DNA from: Pseudomonadota bacterium
GTDB lineage: Bacteria > Pseudomonadota > Gammaproteobacteria > Burkholderiales > Rhodocyclaceae
Direction of reading: 5' to 3'
Length of the DNA: 34,091 nt
NCBI GenBank assembly: GCA_029780075.1
Contig: JAKOZI010000252.1
Location: 1 to 34,091, forward strand
Every line of letters begins with the position of its first letter. Position 1 is the first letter of the stretch. The notes beneath the pieces are model-generated. The model had not been told where the DNA came from. It did no database searches and worked only from the letters and a program-made list of their open reading frames with translations. The position numbers and the translations under genes are program-made. Below are positions 7,870 to 17,993 of this stretch, piece after piece.

Positions 7870-10284
7870 ATGTCTGCAACCCCCAAGCTGTTTAGCGAGC
7901 CAGTCGAACTGCCGCTGTTGCCGCTGCGCGACGTGGTGGTTTTTCCGCACATGGTGATTCCTCTGTTTGTCGGGCGCCCCAAGTCGATCAAGGCCCTCGA
8001 AGTGGCGATGGAAGTCGGCAAGAGCATCCTGCTGGTGGCTCAAAAGTCCGCCGTCAAGGACGAGCCGGAAGCAGAAGACCTCTACAGTGTGGGCTGTGTG
8101 GCCAATATCCTGCAGATGTTGAAACTGCCGGACGGGACCGTGAAGGTACTGGTCGAAGGTTCGCAGCGTGCGCGCCTGGAGGCCATCGACGCGCGTCACG
8201 AGATGTTCTTTGCAAGCGCGCGTCCAGTGGTTGCCGATGATGGCCCCAACCACGAAGTCGAGGCGCTGCGCCGCGCGGTGATCGCGCAGTTCGACCAGTA
8301 CGTCAAGCTCAACAAGAAGATTCCACCGGAAATTCTGACCTCGATCACCGGCATCGAGGACGCCGGTCGTCTGGCCGATACCATTGCCGCACACCTGCCC
8401 TTGAAACTGGAGCAGAAGCAGGAAATCCTCGAAATGTTTGATGTGCGCGCACGTATCGAACGTCTGCTCGCGCAACTCGAGGCCGAGATCGACATCCTGC
8501 AGGTCGAAAAGCGCATTCGGGGACGCGTCAAGCGCCAAATGGAGAAAAGTCAGCGCGAGTATTACCTCAACGAGCAGGTCAAGGCGATCCAGAAGGAACT
8601 CGGAGAAGGTGAGGAAGGTGCCGACCTGGATGAACTTGACAAGAAGGTCAAGGCTGCGGGAATGAGCAAGGAGGGCCTTGCCAAGGCGCAGTCGGAGTTT
8701 CGTAAGCTCAGGTTGATGTCGCCGATGTCGGCTGAGGCGACGGTGGTGCGTAACTTCATCGAAACGCTGATCGGTCTGCCGTGGCGCAAGCGGACACGCA
8801 TCAGCAAGGATCTGGCCGCTGCCGGCAAGATTCTCGATACCGACCATTGGGGCCTTGAGAAGGTCAAGGAGCGGATCATCGAGTACCTTGCGGTGCAGCA
8901 GCGTGTCGATCGACTGAAGGCGCCGATTCTGTGCCTGGTCGGTCCTCCGGGGGTCGGCAAGACTTCGCTGGGACAGTCGATCGCGCGTGCAACGGGCCGC
9001 AAGTTCGTGCGCATGAGCTTGGGAGGGGTGCGAGACGAGGCCGAAATCCGCGGCCATCGGCGAACCTACATCGGCTCGATGCCGGGCAAGATCCTGCAGA
9101 ACATGAGCAAGATCGCAGTCAAGAATCCGCTCTTCCTGCTCGACGAAGTCGACAAGATGGGTCAGGATTTTCGTGGTGATCCGAGTTCGGCGCTGCTCGA
9201 AGTCCTCGACCCGGAGCAGAACTCGACCTTCGTCGATCACTACGTGGAAGTCGAGTACGATCTCTCGGAAGTGATGTTCGTGGCCACGGCCAACACACTG
9301 AACATTCCCGCCCCCTTGCTTGATCGCATGGAAGTGATCCGGCTTTCGGGCTATACGGAAGACGAAAAGGTCAATATCGCCCAACGCTATCTGCTGCCGA
9401 AGCAGATGAAGAACAATGGTCTGAAGATCACCGAGCTAACGGTGGCCGAAAGCGCATTGCGCGATATCGTCCGCTACTACACGCGCGAGGCCGGCGTGCG
9501 ATCGCTGGAGCGTGACATTTCCAAGATCTGTCGCAAGGTGGTGAAGACGCTGCTGCTCAGAAAGAGCCAGGCTAAGGTCGCCGTGAGCGCGCGCAACCTC
9601 GACAAATATCTGGGCGTGCGACGCTACAACTTCGGTGTTGCCGAGCGCGAGAATCAGGTGGGTCAGGTCACTGGTCTGGCATGGACCGAAGTCGGCGGTG
9701 AGTTGCTGACCATCGAGGCGGTGGTCCTGACGGGCAAGGGCAAGACCACAACCACTGGCAAACTCGGCGAGGTGATGCAAGAGTCGGTACAGGCGGCCTT
9801 GTCGGTGGTCCGCAAGCGCGCCCAGTCGCTGGGTATCGATCATGATTTTTATCAGAAGAGCGATATTCACATTCATCTCCCAGAGGGGGCGATTCCCAAG
9901 GACGGGCCATCTGCGGGAGTGGGAATCTGCACCGCGCTGGTTTCGGTATTGACCGGCATCCCGGTGTGTTGCGATGTCGCGATGACCGGAGAGATCACCC
10001 TGCGTGGCGAGGTGTTGCCGATTGGCGGCCTGAAGGAAAAGCTCCTGGCGGCGGTTCGAGGCGGTCTGGCGCGGGTGTTGATTCCTGAGGAGAATGTTCG
10101 GGATCTGGCCGAGATTCCGGACAACATCAAGAATAAACTGGAGATCATTCCGGTGCGGTGGATCGATCAAGTGCTTGAGCATGCTCTGGAGCGCAAGCCT
10201 GAGCCTGTGTCGGCCGAGGTAGAGGCGCCTCCCGTGGTCGTCGCAGTCACCCCGGAGAGCGTGCCAACCGTGATCACGCATTGA
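7870..10284 (+). CDS. lon: ATP-dependent protease Lon
   Basis: Lon is the homohexameric AAA+ serine protease that degrades misfolded and regulatory proteins. The 804-residue protein has the N-terminal substrate-recognition domain (LPLLPLRDVVVFPHM), coiled-coil helices, Walker A GPPGVGKT (358-365), Walker B LFLLDEVD (421-428), and a C-terminal peptidase domain with the Ser-Lys dyad: Ser681 in PKDGPSAGVG and Lys724 in GGLKEKLLAA, the same spacing (43) as in E. coli Lon. The last 35 residues form a Pro/Val/Glu-rich tail. A GAAGGG Shine-Dalgarno precedes the ATG. Expected to be heat-inducible from the promoter described just upstream. Confidence 0.98.
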   Translation: MSATPKLFSEPVELPLLPLRDVVVFPHMVIPLFVGRPKSIKALEVAMEVGKSILLVAQKSAVKDEPEAEDLYSVGCVANILQMLKLPDGTVKVLVEGSQRARLEAIDARHEMFFASARPVVADDGPNHEVEALRRAVIAQFDQYVKLNKKIPPEILTSITGIEDAGRLADTIAAHLPLKLEQKQEILEMFDVRARIERLLAQLEAEIDILQVEKRIRGRVKRQMEKSQREYYLNEQVKAIQKELGEGEEGADLDELDKKVKAAGMSKEGLAKAQSEFRKLRLMSPMSAEATVVRNFIETLIGLPWRKRTRISKDLAAAGKILDTDHWGLEKVKERIIEYLAVQQRVDRLKAPILCLVGPPGVGKTSLGQSIARATGRKFVRMSLGGVRDEAEIRGHRRTYIGSMPGKILQNMSKIAVKNPLFLLDEVDKMGQDFRGDPSSALLEVLDPEQNSTFVDHYVEVEYDLSEVMFVATANTLNIPAPLLDRMEVIRLSGYTEDEKVNIAQRYLLPKQMKNNGLKITELTVAESALRDIVRYYTREAGVRSLERDISKICRKVVKTLLLRKSQAKVAVSARNLDKYLGVRRYNFGVAERENQVGQVTGLAWTEVGGELLTIEAVVLTGKGKTTTTGKLGEVMQESVQAALSVVRKRAQSLGIDHDFYQKSDIHIHLPEGAIPKDGPSAGVGICTALVSVLTGIPVCCDVAMTGEITLRGEVLPIGGLKEKLLAAVRGGLARVLIPEENVRDLAEIPDNIKNKLEIIPVRWIDQVLEHALERKPEPVSAEVEAPPVVVAVTPESVPTVITH

Positions 10285-10351
10285 TACTCGATGGAGCCGG
10301 GGTGCATGCTGGTGCCATTTGGAGATCTTGCGGCAGAAGCGGCTTTCGCTC

Positions 10352-10380
10352 TGGCCAAGTGGTGGAGGATGCGGTAGACT
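10352..10380 (+). promoter_or_regulatory. Candidate promoter of the tRNA-Val/tRNA-Asp unit
   Basis: A -10 like box TAGACT (10375-10380) and a partial -35 TGGCCA (10352-10357) are 17 bases apart, ending 29 bases before the mature tRNA-Val. The -35 is weak. Position relative to the tRNA is the main support. Confidence 0.35.
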
Positions 10381-10409
10381 CCTGCCTCCATGCTTTTGTC
10401 GCACGCAAC

Positions 10410-10485
10410 GGGTGCTTAGCTCAGTTGGTAGAGCGCTAGCCTTACAAGCTGGATGTCGGCGGTTCGAGCCCGTCAGCACCCACCA
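10410..10485 (+). tRNA. tRNA-Val (anticodon TAC)
   Basis: The 76-base cloverleaf is complete and encodes its CCA end. The acceptor stem GGGTGCT pairs with AGCACCC, with discriminator A. The D arm is GCTC/GAGC. The anticodon stem CTAGC/GCTGG encloses loop CTTACAA, giving anticodon TAC. The T loop is TTCGAGC. It lies 31 bases before tRNA-Asp and very likely forms one transcript with it. Confidence 0.96.
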
Positions 10486-10516
10486 GGAAAGCAGGATAGA
10501 TTCTGCAGCACGTTTC

Positions 10517-10593
10517 GGAGTGGTAGTTCAGTTGGTTAGAATACCGGCCTGTCACGCCGGGGGTCGCGGGTTCGAGTCCCGTCCACTCCGCCA
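10517..10593 (+). tRNA. tRNA-Asp (anticodon GTC)
   Basis: This is a 77-base cloverleaf with encoded CCA. The acceptor stem GGAGTGG pairs with CCACTCC, with discriminator G as expected for tRNA-Asp. The anticodon loop CTGTCAC gives GTC, and the T loop is TTCGAGT. An intrinsic terminator follows directly. Confidence 0.97.
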
Positions 10594-10600
10594 GTACCGA

Positions 10601-10628
10601 AAGGCGAACGCAAGTTCGCCTTTTTCTT
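10601..10628 (+). terminator. Intrinsic terminator after tRNA-Asp
   Basis: A 9-bp stem AAGGCGAAC/GTTCGCCTT with loop GCAA is followed by a T-rich tract (TTTCTTT). It lies 7 bases after the tRNA-Asp CCA and separates the tRNA unit from ppiD. Confidence 0.85.
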
Positions 10629-10665
10629 TGCTTGAATGTCCCCATACATTAGCGGGCTCCCAACT

Positions 10666-12573
10666 ATGTTCTTTGACGCCGTTCGCAACAACAAGAGAGT
10701 AGTCCAGATCTTCCTCGGCTTGATAACCTTGCCCTTTGCCTTCTGGGGAGTGGACTCGTACGTCCGCAATACCGGGGCAGGCACGGATCTCGCGCGCGTT
10801 GGTGACTCGAAAATCTCCATACAACAGTTCGACCAGGCCTGGCGCACGCAACAGGAGCGGCTGCGGCAGGTTCTGGGCGCCAATTTTCGTCCCGAGTCGA
10901 TGAATACCCCAGCAGCGAAGCTGGCGGTGCTCAATTCGCTGATCGACCAGCGCCTGCTGCTTCTCGAAGCAGCGAAGGGGCGGCTAGGTGCCGGCGACGA
11001 CCTGTTGCGCGAGGTGATCAGCCAGATTCCGGCCTTGCAGGAGGACGGGCGGTTTTCGCTGACGCGCTACCAAGCCGCGCTGGCGTCACAGGGCATGTCG
11101 CAAGCCCAGTTTGAGGCACAGCTTCGCCAGGATCTTACGCTGAAGCAGATGGTCGATGCAATTGGCGAAACCGCGATCGCCGGCAATACCGTGACCGACA
11201 GGCTGCTGCGCATACAAGCCGAGGAGCGACAGATTGCCGAGTGGCGTCTCGCACCGGAACAGTTCGCAGGGCAAGTGAGGATCGATACGTCCGCGGTTCA
11301 GGCGTACTACGAACAGAACAAAGTACAGTTTGAAGTGCCTGAGCAGGCCAAAGTTGAGTATCTTGTCCTGTCTCTTGACGTGCTTCTGGCCCAACTGGCG
11401 CCTAGCGATGCCGAAGTGAGCGCATGGTACGAGGGTCACAAGGATCGATATCAACAGCCCGAGGAGCGGCGTGCCAGCCACATACTGATTCTGACCGGTG
11501 GCGACGTCGACCCGGAAAAGGCCAGGGCCAAGGCCGCGGAAGCCTTGAAGGAAGTCCAGAAATCGCCTGCCAGGTTTGCAGATCTGGCCAGGCAATACTC
11601 GCAGGATCCCGGCTCGGCGGAAAAGGGGGGGGATCTGGGCTTTTTTGCTCGTGGCACGATGGTGAAGGCGTTCGATGAGAGCGTATTCAAGCTACGAGAG
11701 AATGAAATCTCGGACCTGGTGCAATCGGAATTCGGCTATCACATCATCAAGCTGACGGGTATCAAGGCAGGCAAGCAGCGCTCGCTGGTCGAGGTGCGCC
11801 CGGAAATCGAAGACGAACTGAAGCGCCAGACCGCTGCGCGGCAGTTTGCTGATGCCGCCGAATCCTTCAGCAATATGGTCTATGAGCAGCCGGACAGCCT
11901 ACAGCCGGCTGCCGACCGATTCAAGTTGAAAATCCAGCAATCCGGCTGGGTGGCGCGCAACACAGCACCCGAACTGCTGGCCACTCTTGGGCAACTCGGT
12001 AACCAGAAGATCCTCAGCGCGCTGTTTGCCGATGAATCGGTGAAAAACAAACGCAATACCGAAGTTGTCGAGATTGCGCCGAACACCTTGCTGGCTGCGA
12101 GGGTGTTGGAACATCGACCAGCAAGTACCAAGCCCCTGGAGGCCGTCAGGGCTGGTATTGAAGCAACGCTGAAGGCTCAGGAAGAGGCAAAGTTGGCGCG
12201 TGCGGCCGGGGAGGCACGCCTGCGTGAATTGCAGCAGGGTGGTGAGGACAAGGTCACCTGGTCGCTGGTCAGGAATGTCTCACGTCAGGACGGTCGACAG
12301 GTGCCTGGGGCAGCGCTGAAAGCGATCTTCAAAGCCGATGTCGAGAAAATGCCGGCCTATGTCGGTGTTCAAGGTAGTGATGGCAACTACCTGCTCTACA
12401 AGATCATGAAGGTCAGTCATCCGGAGAAGGTCGACGAGAATAGCCGCAAGGCCTTGCAGCGCGAGTATGCAACGATTATTGGTCAGGAAGATTTTTCGGC
12501 CTATCTCTCCGGTCTGCGGACGCGTTACAAGATCGACATCAACAAGCCGGCACTGGAAAGCAAGGATCGCTAG
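10666..12573 (+). CDS. ppiD: Periplasmic folding factor PpiD (SurA-N/parvulin)
   Basis: PpiD is a membrane-anchored periplasmic chaperone near the Sec translocon. The 635-residue protein starts with RNNKRVVQIFLGLITLPFAF, a short cytoplasmic segment and a single membrane anchor (about residues 13-33). A SurA-N-like chaperone region follows (about 40-240), then a parvulin domain (about 265-370) with RASHILI, DLGFFARGTMV and FGYHIIKLTGI, and a C-terminal SurA-like half. ATG 10666 is preferred over an in-frame ATG at 10636 because family members begin with M-F-(D/E)-x(2)-RNNKR. Neither start has a strong Shine-Dalgarno. The gene follows the usual lon side but with two tRNAs between them. Confidence 0.93.
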   Translation: MFFDAVRNNKRVVQIFLGLITLPFAFWGVDSYVRNTGAGTDLARVGDSKISIQQFDQAWRTQQERLRQVLGANFRPESMNTPAAKLAVLNSLIDQRLLLLEAAKGRLGAGDDLLREVISQIPALQEDGRFSLTRYQAALASQGMSQAQFEAQLRQDLTLKQMVDAIGETAIAGNTVTDRLLRIQAEERQIAEWRLAPEQFAGQVRIDTSAVQAYYEQNKVQFEVPEQAKVEYLVLSLDVLLAQLAPSDAEVSAWYEGHKDRYQQPEERRASHILILTGGDVDPEKARAKAAEALKEVQKSPARFADLARQYSQDPGSAEKGGDLGFFARGTMVKAFDESVFKLRENEISDLVQSEFGYHIIKLTGIKAGKQRSLVEVRPEIEDELKRQTAARQFADAAESFSNMVYEQPDSLQPAADRFKLKIQQSGWVARNTAPELLATLGQLGNQKILSALFADESVKNKRNTEVVEIAPNTLLAARVLEHRPASTKPLEAVRAGIEATLKAQEEAKLARAAGEARLRELQQGGEDKVTWSLVRNVSRQDGRQVPGAALKAIFKADVEKMPAYVGVQGSDGNYLLYKIMKVSHPEKVDENSRKALQREYATIIGQEDFSAYLSGLRTRYKIDINKPALESKDR

Positions 12574-12665
12574 GCTCGTCTTGGAACCCTGGACTGGCGC
12601 ATACACGCTTCGGGGTAAATGACCAGAAGAGAATGTAGCCGCCTGGCAAAGGTCGCGACAGGCAC

Positions 12666-12694
12666 AAAAAAACCCCGCCGCAGCGGGGTTTTTT
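12666..12694. terminator. Bidirectional terminator between ppiD and groL
   Basis: The stem CCCCGC/GCGGGG with loop CGCA is flanked by an A-run on the left and a T-run on the right. It can therefore end transcription of convergent ppiD (plus) and groL (minus). Confidence 0.9.
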
Positions 12695-12726
12695 CATGAA
12701 AGGCAGAGCCCCGGACAGGGGGGTTG

Positions 12727-14406
<1,680 letters not shown>

Positions 14407-14474
14407 TTAGTAATTTGAAACGGAAACGGGTTGGTGCTGCAGGGGGTGGACGCAATGCTGTCCGACCGAAAGGT

Positions 14475-14765
14475 CTAGGATTCGACGACGCCCATGATGT
14501 CTTCCTCACGCATGACCAGTAGTTCTTCGCCTTCGACCTTGACGGTTTGCCCCGCGTACTTGCCAAACAAGACACGGTCGCCAACCTTGACGGCGAGGGC
14601 GCGCACGCTACCGTCCTCGAGCACCTTGCCATTGCCAACGGCGCGAATCTCTCCCTGGTCAGGCTTTTCAGCAGCGGTATCCGGAATAACGATGCCGGAG
14701 GCGGTCTTCCGCTCCTCTTCAAGGCGTTTGACGATCACGCGATCATGCAACGGGCGAATTTTCAT
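14475..14765 (-). CDS. groS: Co-chaperonin GroES (10 kDa)
   Basis: GroES is the heptameric lid of GroEL. The 96-residue protein begins [14 protein letters not shown], contains the mobile-loop region ([19 protein letters not shown]) and [11 protein letters not shown], and ends [11 protein letters not shown], typical throughout. The frame is open for 12 more codons upstream, but ATG 14765 is chosen because AAGGAGAAACTGC precedes it at good distance and homologues start there. First gene of the groSL operon. Confidence 0.98.
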   Translation of the reverse strand: MKIRPLHDRVIVKRLEEERKTASGIVIPDTAAEKPDQGEIRAVGNGKVLEDGSVRALAVKVGDRVLFGKYAGQTVKVEGEELLVMREEDIMGVVES

Positions 14766-14850
14766 GCAGTTTCTCCTTGGGTTAAGCATATAAACGAACA
14801 CTGACTACCGGGTTCTGCCCTCATGAGCACAATGCTCAAGTGCAGAAAAA

Positions 14851-14877
14851 TTAGCACTCACCGCTAACGAGTGCTAA
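14851..14877 (-). promoter_or_regulatory. CIRCE operator (HrcA binding site)
   Basis: TTAGCACTC and GAGTGCTAA are separated by 9 bases: a perfect match to the CIRCE consensus. It lies about 86 bases before groS, directly downstream of the -10 box. In HrcA-containing bacteria this site represses groESL until HrcA is titrated from GroEL. hrcA itself is not in the window. Confidence 0.97.
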
Positions 14878-14906
14878 TAATAGGGCCGAAGGCTTGCAAT
14901 TTCAAG
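14877..14906 (-). promoter_or_regulatory. Overlapping sigma70 and sigma32 promoters of groSL
   Basis: On the minus strand, TTGAAA (14905-14900) is followed after exactly 17 bases by TATTAT (14882-14877), a near-consensus sigma70 promoter. The same DNA reads CTTGAAA-N14-CCCTATTA, a good sigma32 match. The -10 abuts and shares one base with the CIRCE operator, so HrcA binding should block both polymerases. Confidence 0.8.
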
Positions 14907-15388
14907 GCCTGAGATACGATTTTCCAAGGATATATAGCGCTTGGGGGAGGGGGTCGAGGCTAGGTGCGTACTGGTCATTGGCAAGGATCCTGGGCTAATA
15001 TTCGCGTGGGCTGCATGCGATGCCATGACATTCGCCTCATCCGCCGGCACTGATGGTCGGTTGATGCCATCTCGCGGCCGGAGTGGGGTGAGACCGGTGG
15101 CCAGCCAAATTGCATCGGCCGAGTGGGAAAAACGCTACGGCCGGGTGCTCCAGGCTGGCGCTGGGCACTATCCGATCGATTCCTTGCAGTTGGCGGCGAT
15201 TCGCCGGCAGACGGTAGCCGGTACGTCGGGGGGGCGGACGGAGGCAGCGCCTGCACTTTCGCTTGAGGTCGTGTTACCTGTCGGCAGGTTCGCCGACGGC
15301 GGTTCCATGTCTTAGCTTTTTGGCTCGAATCGTTGAACTGTGTACGCTTCGAGGTCTGTGGTCTTGATTTCAACAGGAGGGAATGGAT
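14907..15388. other. Intergenic region between groSL promoter and DUF4337 gene
   Basis: About 480 bases separate the divergent groSL operon and the DUF4337-type gene. A 124-codon plus-strand frame (14941-15315, TTG start) and a minus-strand frame cross it, but neither has a Shine-Dalgarno or a recognisable domain. I call no gene. The promoter of the downstream gene should lie here, but I see no clear consensus. Confidence 0.5.
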
Positions 15389-15994
15389 ATGGGTGACATC
15401 AAGGATGCGATTGAAGATGTGGTGGACAAGGCCGAACAGGCTTCCGATCGCCTGATCAGCGTGATTGCCGTACTGGTGGCCGTTCTGGCGACGGTGATGG
15501 CACTGTTCAGTATCAAGGGGGGAAACATCGGGCAGGCGATGGCACAGGCGCAGGCGAGGAGTGTGAACGCCTGGGCCTATTTTCAGGCGAAGAGCACCAA
15601 ACAAGGGCTTGCCGAGAGCATGCTCGATCAACTTTCCTTTGAGCGTGAGCGGAGCTTAGGCCTGGCGCCGGAGGCGGCAGCTCTACTTGAAAAGAAGATC
15701 GAGTTTTACCGGGAGAAGGTCGAACGCTATGCGAGAGAAAAGGAAGAGATCAAGCAGCAGGCGGAGGCTTACGAACAGGAGTACGAACAACTGAATTTTC
15801 ACGACGATCAGTTTGATATTGCCGAAGCTGGCATGACTGTCGGTCTCGCGGTACTCGGCGTGGCCGCATTGACTCGTCGGAAATGGTTGGTGTGGTTCGC
15901 TCTGGCGTTTGCCGGAGTAGGTCTGGCCTCGGGCATCGCAGGATTTGTCGGCGGCAGCTTTCATCTGGATTTTGTAGCCACGATGCTGAGTTGA
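15389..15994 (+). CDS. DUF4337-type membrane protein, 201 residues
   Basis: The domain order matches DUF4337 proteins of unknown function: a short acidic N-terminus, membrane segment 1 (about residues 20-40, LISVIAVLVAVLATVMALFSI), a long charged helix likely to be coiled coil (about 60-135, EKKIEFYREKVERYAREKEE), and two membrane segments near the C-terminus (about 145-190). A strong AGGAGG lies only 2 bases before ATG 15383 but 8 bases before ATG 15389, so I choose the latter. It stands alone between groSL and a two-component pair. Its role is unknown. The family assignment rests on the pattern remembered, not a search. Confidence 0.8.
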   Translation: MGDIKDAIEDVVDKAEQASDRLISVIAVLVAVLATVMALFSIKGGNIGQAMAQAQARSVNAWAYFQAKSTKQGLAESMLDQLSFERERSLGLAPEAAALLEKKIEFYREKVERYAREKEEIKQQAEAYEQEYEQLNFHDDQFDIAEAGMTVGLAVLGVAALTRRKWLVWFALAFAGVGLASGIAGFVGGSFHLDFVATMLS

Positions 15995-16367
15995 AATCCA
16001 GAGATCTGTATTCCGGCACTGACCGACAGGATTGCCGCGCGAGAAAGCGAAGCCACGGTCCCAGCGAGTTGGGCTATATCGAACCGATGGCGCTTCAACT
16101 GCAGAAGGAGGAACAACCGTTCACATGCTGAGCCGTTTCCGTCGACGGGTCCAGGTGAACGGCGTCCCTGGGGAGACGACAGACGCAAAGGGCAGCTCGT
16201 TCCTGCTTGATGTCAGGACGATTCGGCCGGGTTGTGCCGCCTTTCCGGTGTTTGGGTTTGATGTAAATCACACCAGGAGCAGAAATCGGCCTCCTGTCCG
16301 AACATACCAGGAGCAGGCGAAGTCGAACTCCAGTACCATTCAGTACTCCGAAAGGCGCAACTCTGCA
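15995..16367. other. Leader region upstream of the response regulator gene
   Basis: This 373-base stretch is open in the frame of the downstream response regulator from 16032. AAGGAGGA (16105-16112) lies 12 bases before an in-frame ATG at 16125, which would add 81 residues of Arg-rich sequence with no recognisable domain. A receiver domain normally starts within a few residues of the protein start, so I treat this as an untranslated leader, with the longer product as an alternative. Confidence 0.45.
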
Positions 16368-17993
16368 ATGGCCATCATCTCGCCTTACCGTAACAAACGT
16401 GTCCTGATCATCGACGATGTCCCGGCCATGCGCAGCTCCATCCGTAGTCAATTGACCGGTCTGGGCGTGGAACAAACCAGCGTTGCGGGTACTGTCCGGG
16501 ATGCGCTCGAGGTCATCAAAAGCAACCGGGTCGATATCATCCTTTGCGACTACTACCTCGGTGGCGGCTCGGACGGGCAGCAGTTCCTCGAATTTTTACG
16601 GACCCGCGCGATCATCAGTCGGGCGACGCTGTTCGTCATGATCACGGCCGAAAAGAGCTACAGTTCGGTGATCACCGCGGCCGAATGTTTGCCCGATGAC
16701 TACCTGCTGAAGCCCTTTACCGCGGACACCCTGAAGTCTCGCATCGACCGTCTGCTGGAAAAGAAGACCCGCTTGCTGGAGGTGGACAAACTGCAGGATC
16801 AGGGGCGCTGGCAGGAGATCATTCCGGTCTGCGACGAGATCATTGCCGGCAGGGACAAATACCTGGTGGACGCAATGCGCATCAAGGGCAATGCGCTGAT
16901 CATGACCAAACGCTTCGACCAGGCCATTGCCTTCTATCAGCAAGCCCTGCAAATGCGTTCGATGCCCTGGGCAAAACTGGGGCTGGCGAAAGCGTATCAG
17001 GGCAATGGCGAGCATGCACAAGCGAAGGATGCGCTGACCGACCTTCTGGTCGAGACCCCGCGTTTCCTGGCGGCCTACGATGTCCTCGGCCGCCTGCACC
17101 GGGACACCGGCCAGGTCGAGGAGGCTCTGTTGGTGCTCGACCGGGCATCGGAGTTGTCCCCCAACTCTTTGGCTCGCCATCGTGCAATTGCCGGGTTCGC
17201 CGAGGAAGCGGGGGATTTCGGTCGCGTCGAGAAAGCGATGAGCCTCGTTGTACAGAAGACCCGCAAGTCGCCGTTGTGCGACCTCAATGATTACGCCAGG
17301 CTCGGCAATGCACTGACCGAACTTGGCGACGCCGGCAAGGCCATCGCCCTGGTCAAGGAGGCCAGAACCACTTTCAAGGAGGCAGGCGACACGCCGCTTC
17401 TGGCCGCCGTGGAGGCGGTTGCGCAGCATCAGGCGGGCAATCCCGAACTGGCGCAACAGGCCCTGGAACGCGCCTTGCAAGGGGATACCCAGACCTTGTC
17501 GGAAGCGGTGAAGCTCGCCGTCGCGAAGGCCTGTCTGGTGCATGGCAAGCAGGAAGAGGCGGAGCAGATGCTCAAGGATGTGTTGCAGAACAACCCGGGC
17601 CAAGCCGTATTGCAAGTGAACATTACACAGATGATGCAAGCGCACGGCAAACCGGAACGCGCGCAGGATCTGATCAGCAGCAGTAACGCCGAGATCATCC
17701 GGATCAACGACGACGCCGTCAGGAAGGGGCAGTCTGGCGATTTCCGGACGGCAGCGGCAATGCTGAGGGAGGCGGCAGAACGGTTGCCCGGCAACCTGCA
17801 GATCGTCGCCAACGCAGCCTACGCCCTGTTTCTCGATGTCTACGTCAATGGTTTTGACGAGGAGAAGGTACAGGCTGCGCGGCGTTACCAACAGTTGCTG
17901 TTCGGCAAGGACGCCGCTCATCCCAGGCTGAGCGCTATTACCGATATCGCGGCAAAGGTTCAGCGCAAGTTTTGCTTGCCGGCGAACTCATGA
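16368..17993 (+). CDS. Response regulator: receiver domain with TPR repeats
   Basis: The 541-residue protein begins with a CheY-like receiver (residues 10-130) in which the key residues are all present: acidic pair Asp16-Asp17, phospho-acceptor Asp61 (IILCDYYL), Thr93 and Lys115 (LLKPF). The rest is a helical array of TPR-like units from about 150 to 500 (for example RFDQAIAFYQQALQM and GQVEEALLVLDRASEL). There is no DNA-binding or enzymatic output domain, so phosphorylation probably alters protein-protein contacts. The start is ATG 16368, preceded by AAAGG and immediately before the receiver. Its stop codon overlaps the start of the kinase gene (ATGA), which indicates translational coupling and a cognate pair. 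Confidence 0.92.
   Translation: MAIISPYRNKRVLIIDDVPAMRSSIRSQLTGLGVEQTSVAGTVRDALEVIKSNRVDIILCDYYLGGGSDGQQFLEFLRTRAIISRATLFVMITAEKSYSSVITAAECLPDDYLLKPFTADTLKSRIDRLLEKKTRLLEVDKLQDQGRWQEIIPVCDEIIAGRDKYLVDAMRIKGNALIMTKRFDQAIAFYQQALQMRSMPWAKLGLAKAYQGNGEHAQAKDALTDLLVETPRFLAAYDVLGRLHRDTGQVEEALLVLDRASELSPNSLARHRAIAGFAEEAGDFGRVEKAMSLVVQKTRKSPLCDLNDYARLGNALTELGDAGKAIALVKEARTTFKEAGDTPLLAAVEAVAQHQAGNPELAQQALERALQGDTQTLSEAVKLAVAKACLVHGKQEEAEQMLKDVLQNNPGQAVLQVNITQMMQAHGKPERAQDLISSSNAEIIRINDDAVRKGQSGDFRTAAAMLREAAERLPGNLQIVANAAYALFLDVYVNGFDEEKVQAARRYQQLLFGKDAAHPRLSAITDIAAKVQRKFCLPANS

Noticed and set aside
7702..9384. 560-codon minus-strand frame across lon
   Set aside because: Shadow of lon; low-complexity His/Arg/Leu-rich translation without any recognisable motif.
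14941..15315. 124-codon plus-strand frame with TTG start
   Set aside because: No Shine-Dalgarno, no recognisable domain, and it lies in a divergent promoter region.
16596..17921. 441-codon minus-strand frame across the response regulator
   Set aside because: Antisense of a protein with a complete receiver domain and TPR array; no independent support.
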